The notes beneath the pieces were generated by a model that saw only the letters and a list, made by a program, of their open reading frames with translations, had not been told where the DNA came from and did no database searches. From Pseudomonadota bacterium (lineage in GTDB: Bacteria > Pseudomonadota > Gammaproteobacteria > Burkholderiales > Burkholderiaceae_C): a stretch of 43,514 nucleotides of DNA. The stretch is taken from positions 1 to 43,514 of the forward strand of contig JAUNHQ010000018.1 in the NCBI GenBank assembly GCA_030535425.1. Reading direction: 5' to 3'. The position numbers were made by a program, and so were the translations under genes. Positions 32,712 through 40,488 of this stretch are shown here, piece after piece (the stretch's first letter is position 1; the number at the start of each line of letters is the position of its first letter).

Positions 32712-34994
32712 ATGCCCGCGCCACGCCGCCCCCGCCCCCCCGGCCAGCGCGGCCTGTGGCTGGCCGTGGCAGGCGGCGCGCTGGCGCTGGCCGTGTGGAT
32801 GGCCCTGCTGGCCGGCATGGTCTGGTCCACCTGGTCGCTGGACGAACGCGCCCGCGCCGCCGCCTTGCTCAGCCCCCGCCTGGCCTTGCTGGTGCTGGGC
32901 TGGCTGGCCGGCGCGGCCCTCATCGCCCTGGGCCTGCGCGCGCTGTGGCAGCGCCACGTGCAGCCGCCTGCACGCCTGGCCGAAGCCGCCCAGGCCCTGC
33001 TGGCCGCCCCCGGCGGTGCCCCGCTGCCCGCGCAAGACGCCCCCGCGCTGCCCGCGCAAGACGCCCCCGCGCTGCACGCGCTGGCCCAGGCGTTCAACAC
33101 CCTGCTGGCCCGGCACCACCAGCAACAGCACGACATGCAGGCGCAGATCGACCAGGCCAGCGCCCGCGTGGCCAGCGAGCGCAACCGCCTGGCCGCCCTG
33201 CTGGCGCAGCTGCACCAAGGCGTGGTGGTGTGCAACCTGGACGGCAGCATCTTGCTCTACAACCCGCGCGCGCGCCTGCAACTGCACAGCCTGCCGCATG
33301 GTGCCGCCCCGCTGCCCGGCGGCGCCAGCGCCGTGGGCATTGGCCGCTCCATCTACAGCGTGTTTGACCAAGCCCAGGTGCAGCACGCCCTGGCCCGCGT
33401 ACAAGCCAGCCTGCGCGCAGGCCAGACCCAGGCCAGCGCCCAGTTCGTCACCGCCACCCACGGCGCCCGCCTGCTGCGCGTGCAGCTGGCGCCCGTGCTG
33501 GCCGCCCCGGCCGGGCCAGCCGGCGCGGCGGCCCATTCTTCAGCCGATGCTGCCGAATCCACCGAATCCACCCACGGCGACGCGGCCTGCACCGGCTTCA
33601 TGCTCACGCTCGAAGACATCACCCGCAGCTTTGACACGGCTGCCGAGCGCGACCGCTGGCTGGCCGAAGCCACTGGCCACAGCGGCGCGGCCGTGGCCGT
33701 GCTCACGCGCTTGGTGGGCGAGCTGGCCCCGGCCGATGGCGGCGGCCCCGCCTGGCAGGCCGTGCGCGCCCAGTGCGAAACCTTGCGCGCCCACACCGCC
33801 GCCCTGGCCCGCCACGCCGCCGACGGCCTGGCCACCCGCTGGCCGCTGGAAGACATGCTGGCCGCCGACCTGCTGGCCGCCGCGCAGCACCACCTGGCGC
33901 GCGCGCAGCCTGTGCGCCTGGCGGTAGAGCCCGCACCCGAAGGCCTGTGGCTGCGCGTGGACAGCTACCTCGTGCTGCAAGCCCTGGCCTCGCTGGCCGA
34001 ACGCCTGAGCGACGCGCTGCCCCTGCGCTTTCTGGGCCTGCGCCTGGCCGCGGCAGACGACGGCAGCGCCCACGCCCACCTGGACTTGTTCTGGGACGGC
34101 CTGCCCATCAGCACCCAGACCGTCATGACCTGGGAGCTGGAGCCCGTGGGCGCCGGCGCGCAGCACGCCATGCTCACCCTGCGCGACGTGCTCGACCGCC
34201 ACCGCGCCACCCTGGCCTTCGGGCGCGACCGCCGCCGCCACGAAGCCTTCTTGCGCTTCGTGCTGCCCCTGGCCGCGCCCGCCGACGCGCCGCCGCCCGT
34301 GCCCTTGCCCGCCGCCAGCGGCGACGATGGCCGCCCCGAGTTCTACGACTTCGACCTGTTCCAGACCCGCCCGCACCAGGGCGCGCTGGACGATCAGCCC
34401 CTGGCCGCGCTCATCTACACCGTCTTCGACACCGAAACCACCGGCCTGAACCCCTCGCTGGGCGACGAAGTCATTCAGATCGGCGCCACCCGCATCGTCA
34501 ACGGCCGCCTGCTGCGGCACGAATCGTGGGAACAGCTCATCTGCCCCAGCCGCCCCATCAGCGCCGCCAACAGCGCCATCCACGGCATCACCAACGAACA
34601 CGTGCGCGGCCAGCCCCGCATGGCCGAAGTGCTGCCCGCCTTTCACGCCTTTGCACGCGGCACCGTGCTGGTGGCCCACAACGCCGCCTTTGACATGAAG
34701 TTTCTGCAACTGCAAGAAGCGGCCACCGGCCTGGTGTTTGACCAGCCCGTGCTCGACACCTTGCTGCTGGCCACCGTGGCCCTGCCGCAGCAGGCATCGC
34801 ACCGCCTGGACGCGCTGGTGCAGCGCTTTGGCATCGCCCTGCAAGGCCAGCGCCACACCGCCTTGGCCGACGCCCTGGCCACCGCGCAAGTGCTGCTGTG
34901 CCTCATCCCGCTGCTGCAAGCGCAGGGCATCCACACCCTCGGCCAGGCGCGCGCGGCGGCGCAGCAAAGCTATCTGGCGCGGCTGAAGTATTGA
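32712..34994 (+). CDS. membrane PAS / degenerate kinase-like / DEDDh exonuclease fusion
   Basis: A 760-aa protein. Two membrane helices (about 14-41 and 53-77) precede a HAMP/coiled-coil-like stretch (about 80-165, HHQQQHDMQAQIDQASARV) and a PAS-like domain (about 165-300, LHQGVVVCNLDGSILLYNPRARL). A middle part (about 310-530) is laid out like a histidine kinase, but no phospho-acceptor His box or N-box Asn is seen. The last ~190 residues are an epsilon-type 3'-5' exonuclease with Asp573, Glu575 (VFDTETTGLNP), Asp661 (HNAAFDMKF), His715 and Asp720 (RHTALADALA), complete for catalysis. This implies a nuclease held at the membrane and controlled by a ligand or redox cue. Similar fusions occur in other betaproteobacteria. 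Start 32712 gives the basic N-terminus before helix 1. Confidence 0.9.
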   Translation: MPAPRRPRPPGQRGLWLAVAGGALALAVWMALLAGMVWSTWSLDERARAAALLSPRLALLVLGWLAGAALIALGLRALWQRHVQPPARLAEAAQALLAAPGGAPLPAQDAPALPAQDAPALHALAQAFNTLLARHHQQQHDMQAQIDQASARVASERNRLAALLAQLHQGVVVCNLDGSILLYNPRARLQLHSLPHGAAPLPGGASAVGIGRSIYSVFDQAQVQHALARVQASLRAGQTQASAQFVTATHGARLLRVQLAPVLAAPAGPAGAAAHSSADAAESTESTHGDAACTGFMLTLEDITRSFDTAAERDRWLAEATGHSGAAVAVLTRLVGELAPADGGGPAWQAVRAQCETLRAHTAALARHAADGLATRWPLEDMLAADLLAAAQHHLARAQPVRLAVEPAPEGLWLRVDSYLVLQALASLAERLSDALPLRFLGLRLAAADDGSAHAHLDLFWDGLPISTQTVMTWELEPVGAGAQHAMLTLRDVLDRHRATLAFGRDRRRHEAFLRFVLPLAAPADAPPPVPLPAASGDDGRPEFYDFDLFQTRPHQGALDDQPLAALIYTVFDTETTGLNPSLGDEVIQIGATRIVNGRLLRHESWEQLICPSRPISAANSAIHGITNEHVRGQPRMAEVLPAFHAFARGTVLVAHNAAFDMKFLQLQEAATGLVFDQPVLDTLLLATVALPQQASHRLDALVQRFGIALQGQRHTALADALATAQVLLCLIPLLQAQGIHTLGQARAAAQQSYLARLKY
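33024..33071 (+). repeat. 24-bp tandem duplication in the exonuclease gene
   Basis: Two identical 24-bp units (33024-33047 and 33048-33071), starting CTGCCCGCGCAAG, encode LPAQDAPA twice in the linker before the coiled coil. Being in frame it only lengthens the linker; its copy number may vary between strains. Confidence 0.9.
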
Positions 34995-35130
34995 GCTCGC
35001 GCCGGCTATTCCTGGGGGCTGCTTGCTAGGTCAGTGGGATCGCCGTGCGCCGTGCGCACGGTGCGTGCGCAAGCGGTGGGGTGGTCAGCGGCCGCATGGC
35101 TGTGAACAGGGCCGTGGAACCCGAGTAATC

Positions 35131-35186
35131 GCTATGTTTTATATAGCTTAAAACCATTATCAATGGCGCGCAAATGGCCTTTTTGA
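35131..35186 (+). repeat. dispersed AT-rich repeat, copy K
   Basis: GCTATGTTTTATATAGC, TTAAAACCATTATCAATG, GCGCGCAAATGGCC, T-run, GA. Its end abuts the TAA stop of the FAH-like gene (35187-35189). The rest of the 34995-35130 gap holds only a CCGTGCGCACGG palindrome (35050-35061). Confidence 0.83.
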
Positions 35187-36047
35187 TTAGAGGTCTTTTG
35201 GCGTGTCCTCTTCCGGTCCCAGCCGCTGCTGGATGCTGCCCAGCCAAGAGCCGTTGCCTGCGGCATCCTTCATCTCGATGCGCCAGCGATCGCCCTGCCG
35301 CAAGCTGGCTGGCGGCGCTGCCAGCCGCCAGCCGCTGGCGATGACGGTGCCCGCGCGCAGGCGGCGGGTGCGCGCGGCGTGGCTGATCAGCGGCGCGAAG
35401 CTTGCCAAGGGGTTTGCCTGCGCATCCGCTGGACGCAGGCGCTGGCCGTTGAGGCTGACATGCAGGCTCAGCGGCATGGGCTCGTCGCCGTGCCAGGCCG
35501 CGCCCAGCGCATCAGGCGTCACGGCCACGGGGCCGCAGGCAGTGGCCGGGTGCGCCTGCCACGGCTCGTCAGCCAGCGCCTGCAAGCCGATGACGTTGGT
35601 CAGCATCAGCAGGCGCACCGCGTCCAGGCTTTGCTCAGGCGTGGCGCCCTGGGGCACTTCGCCCGTGATGGCGGCCAGGCCCGGGCCCAAAGCCGCGGCC
35701 CACTCCTGGGGCCACGGGCCCGGCGCATCGCAAGGGCCCAGCACATCGTCACTGGCGGCGGGGCGAAGCAGCGGCTGGGCACCGCCGGGCTGGGTTTGCA
35801 GCCACTGGTAGGCGCGGGGCAGCGGGGCCATGCACTGGGCGGGTTCGAATGCAAAAGCGTGGCGCGCCTTGCCTGTGTTGAGTGCGTCATACACATCTTG
35901 CAGCTGCGGTGCGAAAAAATTCCAGTCATCCAGCACTTGCTGCAAGCGGTGGGCAACGCCGGTCGCATAATGGGCCGTTGAAAGATCATGCGAGACGACC
36001 ACGAGCTGACCGTCGCGCGAGCCGTCCTTGTAGGTTGCCAGTTTCAT
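35187..36047 (-). CDS. degenerate fumarylacetoacetate-hydrolase-family protein
   Basis: A 286-aa protein. The first ~70 residues, MKLATYKDGSRDGQLVVVS, ATGVAHRLQQVLDDWNFFAP and HAFAFEPAQCMAPLPRAYQW, match the N-terminal domain of FAH-family hydrolases. Later landmarks survive as GEVPQGATPEQSLDAVRLLMLTN and LISHAARTRRLRAGTVIASG. The metal-binding Glu-x-Glu that belongs before TGEVP reads ALGPGLAAI, with no acidic residue, and the central part is shortened by some tens of residues against ~330-aa relatives. It is probably inactive as a hydrolase or a decaying paralogue. Its start CATG shares bases with the divergent DUF3108 start. Repeat K abuts its stop. Confidence 0.75.
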   Translation of the reverse strand: MKLATYKDGSRDGQLVVVSHDLSTAHYATGVAHRLQQVLDDWNFFAPQLQDVYDALNTGKARHAFAFEPAQCMAPLPRAYQWLQTQPGGAQPLLRPAASDDVLGPCDAPGPWPQEWAAALGPGLAAITGEVPQGATPEQSLDAVRLLMLTNVIGLQALADEPWQAHPATACGPVAVTPDALGAAWHGDEPMPLSLHVSLNGQRLRPADAQANPLASFAPLISHAARTRRLRAGTVIASGWRLAAPPASLRQGDRWRIEMKDAAGNGSWLGSIQQRLGPEEDTPKDL

Positions 36048-36885
36048 GAAAAACGCTGTGAGTGATCGCGCCAGCCGCATGCGCGGGGCTGTCTGGGGCG
36101 CGGGCCATTCTAGGTCAGCCCCTGGCGCCTGCCTGACCCTGGCTGCCTTGCTGGCAGCCGGCGCTGTACAGGCCCAGGCGCCCACGGCGGCTGCGGCAGC
36201 CAAAGCCAGGCCAGCCACATCCAAGACCGCCCTGGTGCGCGTGCCTGCGGCCACGACGCTGGACTATGTGGTCAACGCCAGGGTCAGCGGCATGGCTTTC
36301 AAAACCCGCGCCCGCCTGGTGTGGCAGCGTGAGGCGGCCACCTACCGCGCCGCCTGGACGGTGGATGTGCCCTTGATGGGCGCGCGCACGCAGCGCAGCG
36401 AAGGTGCCATCACCCCAGCGGGGCTGGCGCCAGCACGCTACACCGAATCCACCCGGCGCGAGCGCAGCGCCACGTTTGACACGGGCAGTGCGCGCATTCA
36501 CTTTTCCGGCGACCGGCCCAGCGCTTCGCTGCTGCCAGGCACGCAAGACCGCCTGAGCGTGTCGCTGCAGTTGGGCGCGCTGCTGGCAGCCGCTCCTGCG
36601 CGCTACCCGGCAGGCAGCACGGTGACTGTGCACACAGCAGGTGTGCGCGACGCCGAAGACTGGCACTGGCGGGTGCTGTCCGATGAAACGCTGCGCGTGG
36701 CCGGGCGCGAGCTGCCGGCCGTGCGCCTTCAGCGCCAGCCGCGCAAGGAAGGCGACAGCCGTATCGAGCTGTGGCTGGGCCGCACCCTGCATTACCTGCC
36801 GGTGCGCCTGCGCGTGACCGAGGCCGACGGTGACAGCGCCGACCAGCAGCTCAGCGCGCTGCCCGAAAGCGCTGCCAAGCCGTGA
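36046..36885 (+). CDS. DUF3108 secreted protein
   Basis: A 279-aa exported protein. ACLTLAALLAAGAVQAQA is the hydrophobic core and cleavage region of a signal peptide. The mature part has LDYVVNARVSGMAFKTRARLVWQ, YRAAWTVDVPLMG and WLGRTLHYLPVRLRVTEADG, a beta-rich periplasmic layout typical of DUF3108. Function unknown. ATG 36046 overlaps the divergent FAH-like start by 2 bp; ATG 36079 (MRGAVWGAGHS) would give a more normal signal peptide and is a serious alternative. No clear ribosome site precedes either. Confidence 0.8.
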   Translation: MKNAVSDRASRMRGAVWGAGHSRSAPGACLTLAALLAAGAVQAQAPTAAAAAKARPATSKTALVRVPAATTLDYVVNARVSGMAFKTRARLVWQREAATYRAAWTVDVPLMGARTQRSEGAITPAGLAPARYTESTRRERSATFDTGSARIHFSGDRPSASLLPGTQDRLSVSLQLGALLAAAPARYPAGSTVTVHTAGVRDAEDWHWRVLSDETLRVAGRELPAVRLQRQPRKEGDSRIELWLGRTLHYLPVRLRVTEADGDSADQQLSALPESAAKP

Positions 36886-37030
36886 ATCCGTGCATTTTTC
36901 CCGCAAGGTAACGCGCTGACACACACGCGAGGCGGGCGCGTGCACCTTGAAAAACCCTGGTGCGTTGTCATCTTGGGAAGCGACGGCTTTCCATTCCCCG
37001 CTTTTTTGTTCAGAAAGGCATACCGCACTG

Positions 37031-37312
37031 ATGAATACGCTCTACGACTCCGACAGCTTCGTGGTCGTGCACCTGTTGCCAGATCCGCCCGAAGGCACCG
37101 ACACCACGGCGGGCGCACCTTTGCTGGCGCGCCACGGCTTTGAAATCGTGGACAAGCGTTCGGGCAAAGAGGTTTACCTGGATGGGTTGTGGGCCGAGAT
37201 GTTCCAGCAGCGCATTGCGGCCTGGCAGGAAAACACCCCCACCCAGGAAGAAGTGGAAGACACGCTGGAAGGCTACGCCGAGCTGGCACAAAACCCAGTG
37301 GTGGTGCACTAA
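37031..37312 (+). CDS. DUF3567 family protein
   Basis: A 93-aa small cytoplasmic protein of a family widespread in Burkholderiales and of unknown function. MNTLYDSDSFVVVHL, HGFEIVDKRSGKEVYLDG and PTQEEVEDTLEGYAELAQNPVVVH match the family start, middle and end. The start ATG 37031 is preceded by GAAAGG about 13 nt upstream. It is a single-gene unit: a strong terminator follows 71 bp downstream. Confidence 0.9.
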   Translation: MNTLYDSDSFVVVHLLPDPPEGTDTTAGAPLLARHGFEIVDKRSGKEVYLDGLWAEMFQQRIAAWQENTPTQEEVEDTLEGYAELAQNPVVVH

Positions 37313-37382
37313 ACCGGCGGCCAGGCGCTGTTTTTGCCACGCCTTTTCATCCTTATTCCCCCCAAAATCCTCTAACCCCAAG

Positions 37383-37416
37383 GCGGCATGCGTGTGATAC
37401 GCATGCCGCTTTTTTT
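37383..37416 (+). terminator. intrinsic terminator of the DUF3567 gene
   Basis: GCGGCATGCGT (37383-37393) pairs with ACGCATGCCGC (37399-37409) over a 5-nt loop, followed by seven T. A textbook Rho-independent terminator. Confidence 0.95.
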
Positions 37417-37473
37417 GCGGCATTGAGGGCGGTAGGGGCACTGGCTGATCCCCTTGTGCCTACCCTCTTGCGC

Positions 37474-38256
37474 CTACCCCCCTTGCGTGCCCCGGTGCGC
37501 CCAGGCGGTGGTGTGGCGATCCACCCACGAAAACAGCTCGTACATCAGCATGGCCATCACCCCCACCACCAGCAGTCCAGCAAAGGCCAGGCCCATTTGC
37601 ATGGATGAGCCGGCGGAGATGAGCAAATAGCCAATGCCTTCGTTGGCCGCCGTCATCTCCGACACCGTGGTGCCCACGAAGGCCAGGGTAATGGCCACTT
37701 TGAGCGAGCCCCAGAAGTACGGCATGGCGCGCGGCAGGCCCACCTTGGTCAGCACGTCCCAGCGCTTGGCGCCCAGCACGCGCAGCACGTCTTCCAGCTC
37801 AGGCTCCAGCGTGGCCAGGCCGGTGGCGATGTTGACGGTGATGGGGAAAAACGAGATCAGAAACGCCGTCAGCACCGCCGGGCCCACGCCAATGCCGAAC
37901 CACACCACCAAAATGGGGATGAAGGCGGCCTTGGGCAGCGCGTTGAACGCGGTCATCAGCGGGTACAAGGCGGTGTAGGCCAGGCGCGAGCTGCCAATGA
38001 CAAAGCCCAGCAGCACGCCGACGACGATGGCCAGGGCAAAGCCCAGCATCGTCACCCAGAAGGTGCGCCAGGCGTGCTTGCCGATCTCGGCGTGAAACTC
38101 CATCAGCTTGGCCCAGATGGCCGAGGGGCTGGGAAAGACGAATTCCGACACCCCCAGGCCGCGGCACACGGCTTCCCACAGCAGCACGATCAGCGCCATC
38201 AGGATGAAGGGCGAGGCTTTTTCCAGCCAGCGGCGGCGGCGTGTGTTCAGGCTCAT
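37474..38256 (-). CDS. ABC transporter permease, TauC/SsuC/ThiX-like
   Basis: A 260-aa inner-membrane permease with about six helices (FILMALIVLLWEAVCRGLGV; FWVTMLGFALAIVVGVLLGF; PAVLTAFLISFFPITVNIATG). EDVLRVLGAKRWDVLTKVGLPRA is the EAA-G loop that docks the ATPase. It forms the membrane channel of the importer encoded with the two upstream genes. Its ATG overlaps the ATPase stop (ATGA), so translation is coupled. MSLNTRRRRWLEK was taken as the start because of that overlap. Confidence 0.94.
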   Translation of the reverse strand: MSLNTRRRRWLEKASPFILMALIVLLWEAVCRGLGVSEFVFPSPSAIWAKLMEFHAEIGKHAWRTFWVTMLGFALAIVVGVLLGFVIGSSRLAYTALYPLMTAFNALPKAAFIPILVVWFGIGVGPAVLTAFLISFFPITVNIATGLATLEPELEDVLRVLGAKRWDVLTKVGLPRAMPYFWGSLKVAITLAFVGTTVSEMTAANEGIGYLLISAGSSMQMGLAFAGLLVVGVMAMLMYELFSWVDRHTTAWAHRGTQGG

Positions 38257-39155
38257 TGGGCCACCTCCGCACCATCTTTGCGCATGGCGCCAATGTGGCC
38301 GCACAGCTCGTGCACGATATCGGTGAACGCCGGGGTGTAGGTGGTTTCCAGATCGCGCGGGCGCGGCAGCTCGATCTCGCGCCGCACCACAAAGCGCCCG
38401 GGGCTTTTGCTCATCACATACACCGTGTCGGCCAAAAACACGCTCTCGCGCAAATCGTGCGTGACCAGGATGACGTTAAAGCGCTGCGCCTGCCACAGAT
38501 CGCGCAGCGTGCACCACAGCTCCTCGCGCGTGAAGGCGTCCAGCGCGCCAAAGGGCTCGTCCAGCAGCAAGATCTTGGGCTCGTGAATCAGCGCGCGGCA
38601 AATGCTGGCGCGCTGCTGCATGCCGCCCGACAGCTGCCAGGGAAACTTGTCCTCGTACCCGGCCAGGCCCACCTGGCGCAGCAAGGCGCGGGCGCGCTCG
38701 GTGTACTCGGCCTTCTTGCGCTTGAACTGCGCGCGGTAGGGCTGCACGATCTCCAGCGGCAGCAGCACGTTGTCCAGCGTGGTGCGCCAAGGCAGCAGCG
38801 AAGGGGCCTGAAACGCCATGCCCGAGATCTTCAGCGGCCCGGCCACCTCGCGCCCGTCAATGATGATGTTGCCGCGCGAGGGGCGTTTCAAGCCCGTGGC
38901 CAGCTTCATGAAGGTGGACTTGCCGCAGCCCGAGGGGCCGACGATGGCGATGAACTCGCCCTGGGCCACGCGCAGGTCAATGGCCTCCACCGCAAACTGG
39001 CCCTTGGCCAGCAACTCGTCGTTGTAGGCCAGCCAGACATCGCGAAAGTCAATGAAAGGCGCTGCCGCCGTGGCGGGCGATGAGGCAGCCGATAAGGCAG
39101 CCGATGTGGTAGGCGCTGGCGCAGCGGCCCAGGGGGTGGGGGAGGGCGCGTTCAT
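38253..39155 (-). CDS. ABC transporter ATP-binding protein, TauB/SsuB-like
   Basis: A 300-aa ATPase. VGPSGCGKSTFMKLATGL is Walker A, AFQAPSLLPWRTTLDNV the Q-loop, LSGGMQQRASICRAL the signature, ILLLDEPFGALDAFTR Walker B and D-loop, and VILVTHDLRESVFLADTVYVM the H-loop. It powers import through the permease encoded downstream. A ~35-residue Ala/Pro-rich N-terminal extension precedes the domain. Both ends overlap neighbours as ATGA, so the three genes form one tightly coupled operon. Confidence 0.95.
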   Translation of the reverse strand: MNAPSPTPWAAAPAPTTSAALSAASSPATAAAPFIDFRDVWLAYNDELLAKGQFAVEAIDLRVAQGEFIAIVGPSGCGKSTFMKLATGLKRPSRGNIIIDGREVAGPLKISGMAFQAPSLLPWRTTLDNVLLPLEIVQPYRAQFKRKKAEYTERARALLRQVGLAGYEDKFPWQLSGGMQQRASICRALIHEPKILLLDEPFGALDAFTREELWCTLRDLWQAQRFNVILVTHDLRESVFLADTVYVMSKSPGRFVVRREIELPRPRDLETTYTPAFTDIVHELCGHIGAMRKDGAEVAQ

Positions 39156-40204
39156 GCGCGGGCCGGGGGCAGCACCACGTCCAGCTCGGCCTTGGGCGGC
39201 AAAAAGCTGCCGTTCCACACCGCCTCGGGGTTGATGCGCGTTTTGGTGCCAAAGGTGTCCGACACCTGCGACGCCATCAGCGACAGGCGGCTGGGCACCA
39301 CCTGGCCAAAGCCTTCGGCGCGCGCGTCGGGGCTGGCAATCACGTCGGCAATGGCCATTTGCAGGCGGCGCGTTTCCAGCGCCGCGTTCACGATGCCGTC
39401 GCGCGCCTTCACCGCCTGCACGCCCATGGCCGGGTTGGCCATCACCTCCTTGGCCCCGCGCGCAAAGGCCGACAAGAACGCCTTGATGGCCGCCGGGTTC
39501 TCGCGTATCAGCTTGGGGCTGGCGATGATGACGTTGCCATACAGCTTCACCCCGTGCTGCGGGTACAGCATCATGTTCACGTCGGCGGCCTTCACACCGC
39601 GCGCCTCCAGGTTCAGCAGCGAGGTGAAGGAAAAGCCCGTGATCGCATCCACGTCGCCGCGCACCAGCATGGTCTCGCGCAGCGGCGGATCCATCGCCGT
39701 CCAGGCCACCTGGCCCACGCCATTGGCCTTGGCAAAAATGGGAAACGCCTTGCGCCCGGCGTCAAACACCGGCGCGCCCAGCTTCTTGCCCGTCAGGTCG
39801 GCCGGTTTGGCAATGCCCGACTTCTTCAGCGCAAACACCGTGGCCGGCGTGTTGTTGTAGACCATCATCACCCCCACCGGCTTTTGGGGCGCGTCAGGGT
39901 TGTTGGCGTGAAACTCCATCAGCGCCGCCATGTCGGCAAAGCCCAGGTCATAGCTGCCCGAGGCCACGCGCGTGACCGCCCCGCCCGAGCCATTGCCCGC
40001 GTCCACCGTCACGTTCAGCCCCGCCTGCTGGAAGTAACCCTTGGCCAGCGGGTGCAGAAACAGCGCCGCCGGCCCCTCGAAACGCCAGTCGAGCTGGAAT
40101 TTGATGGGCGTGGCCCCTTGCGCCCGCGCGGCAGGCAGTGCCAGGGCAGCCATCAGGCCCGCGCCGGCGGACAGGCAGAAGCGGCGGTTGGGATGCTGGG
40201 ACAT
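39152..40204 (-). CDS. ABC transporter substrate-binding protein, NMT1/THI5-like
   Basis: A 350-aa periplasmic binding protein. The signal peptide FCLSAGAGLMAALALPAARA ends with an ARA cleavage site. IKFQLDWRFEGPAALFLHPLAKGYFQQAGLNVTVD is the NMT1/THI5-like N-terminal motif, in which the L-D-W contacts bind pyrimidine-type or other small ligands. The family covers HMP-like pyrimidines, sulfonates and nitrate; no riboswitch of the TPP type was found upstream, so the ligand stays open. ATG 40204 follows AAGGAG at good spacing. It heads the three-gene importer operon. Confidence 0.93.
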   Translation of the reverse strand: MSQHPNRRFCLSAGAGLMAALALPAARAQGATPIKFQLDWRFEGPAALFLHPLAKGYFQQAGLNVTVDAGNGSGGAVTRVASGSYDLGFADMAALMEFHANNPDAPQKPVGVMMVYNNTPATVFALKKSGIAKPADLTGKKLGAPVFDAGRKAFPIFAKANGVGQVAWTAMDPPLRETMLVRGDVDAITGFSFTSLLNLEARGVKAADVNMMLYPQHGVKLYGNVIIASPKLIRENPAAIKAFLSAFARGAKEVMANPAMGVQAVKARDGIVNAALETRRLQMAIADVIASPDARAEGFGQVVPSRLSLMASQVSDTFGTKTRINPEAVWNGSFLPPKAELDVVLPPARA

Positions 40205-40282
40205 GCAAAAACTCCTTTCGTCTTGCTGTTGTGAGGCGAGCGTTTTCTCAAGTCAGGCCCGGCCGGGCGCGCGCGGTACATC

Positions 40283-40307
40283 GCGCTTTCATCGTGCCTG
40301 AAAGCGC
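40283..40307. promoter_or_regulatory. 9-bp inverted repeat in the importer/YihY intergenic region
   Basis: GCGCTTTCA (40283-40291) and TGAAAGCGC (40299-40307) are a perfect inverted repeat with a 7-nt spacer, 79 bp upstream of the importer operon. It is a candidate operator or mRNA hairpin. The remaining divergent gap (40205-40488) shows nothing else I can name. Confidence 0.45.
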
Positions 40308-40488
40308 ACGTGGCCGCCATGCGGACTTACGCGATACGGGCATCAAGCAAGTGCAGTGCCAGGCCCTGGCGCGCAGCCGGTGCTGGTGCGTTGCCGCCCG
40401 CAGGCCGCTGCCGTCGGCGGGCGCTGACACGCGGGTGTGCCGCTGGCTGGCGGCGCGGCGCGTGCGCGCGTGCCAGACTCGGCCCCTT

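Noticed and set aside
40205..40330. TPP riboswitch before the NMT1/THI5-type importer
   Set aside because: The conserved CUGAGA and ACC...GAUCUGG-type segments of the TPP aptamer were not found on the minus strand.
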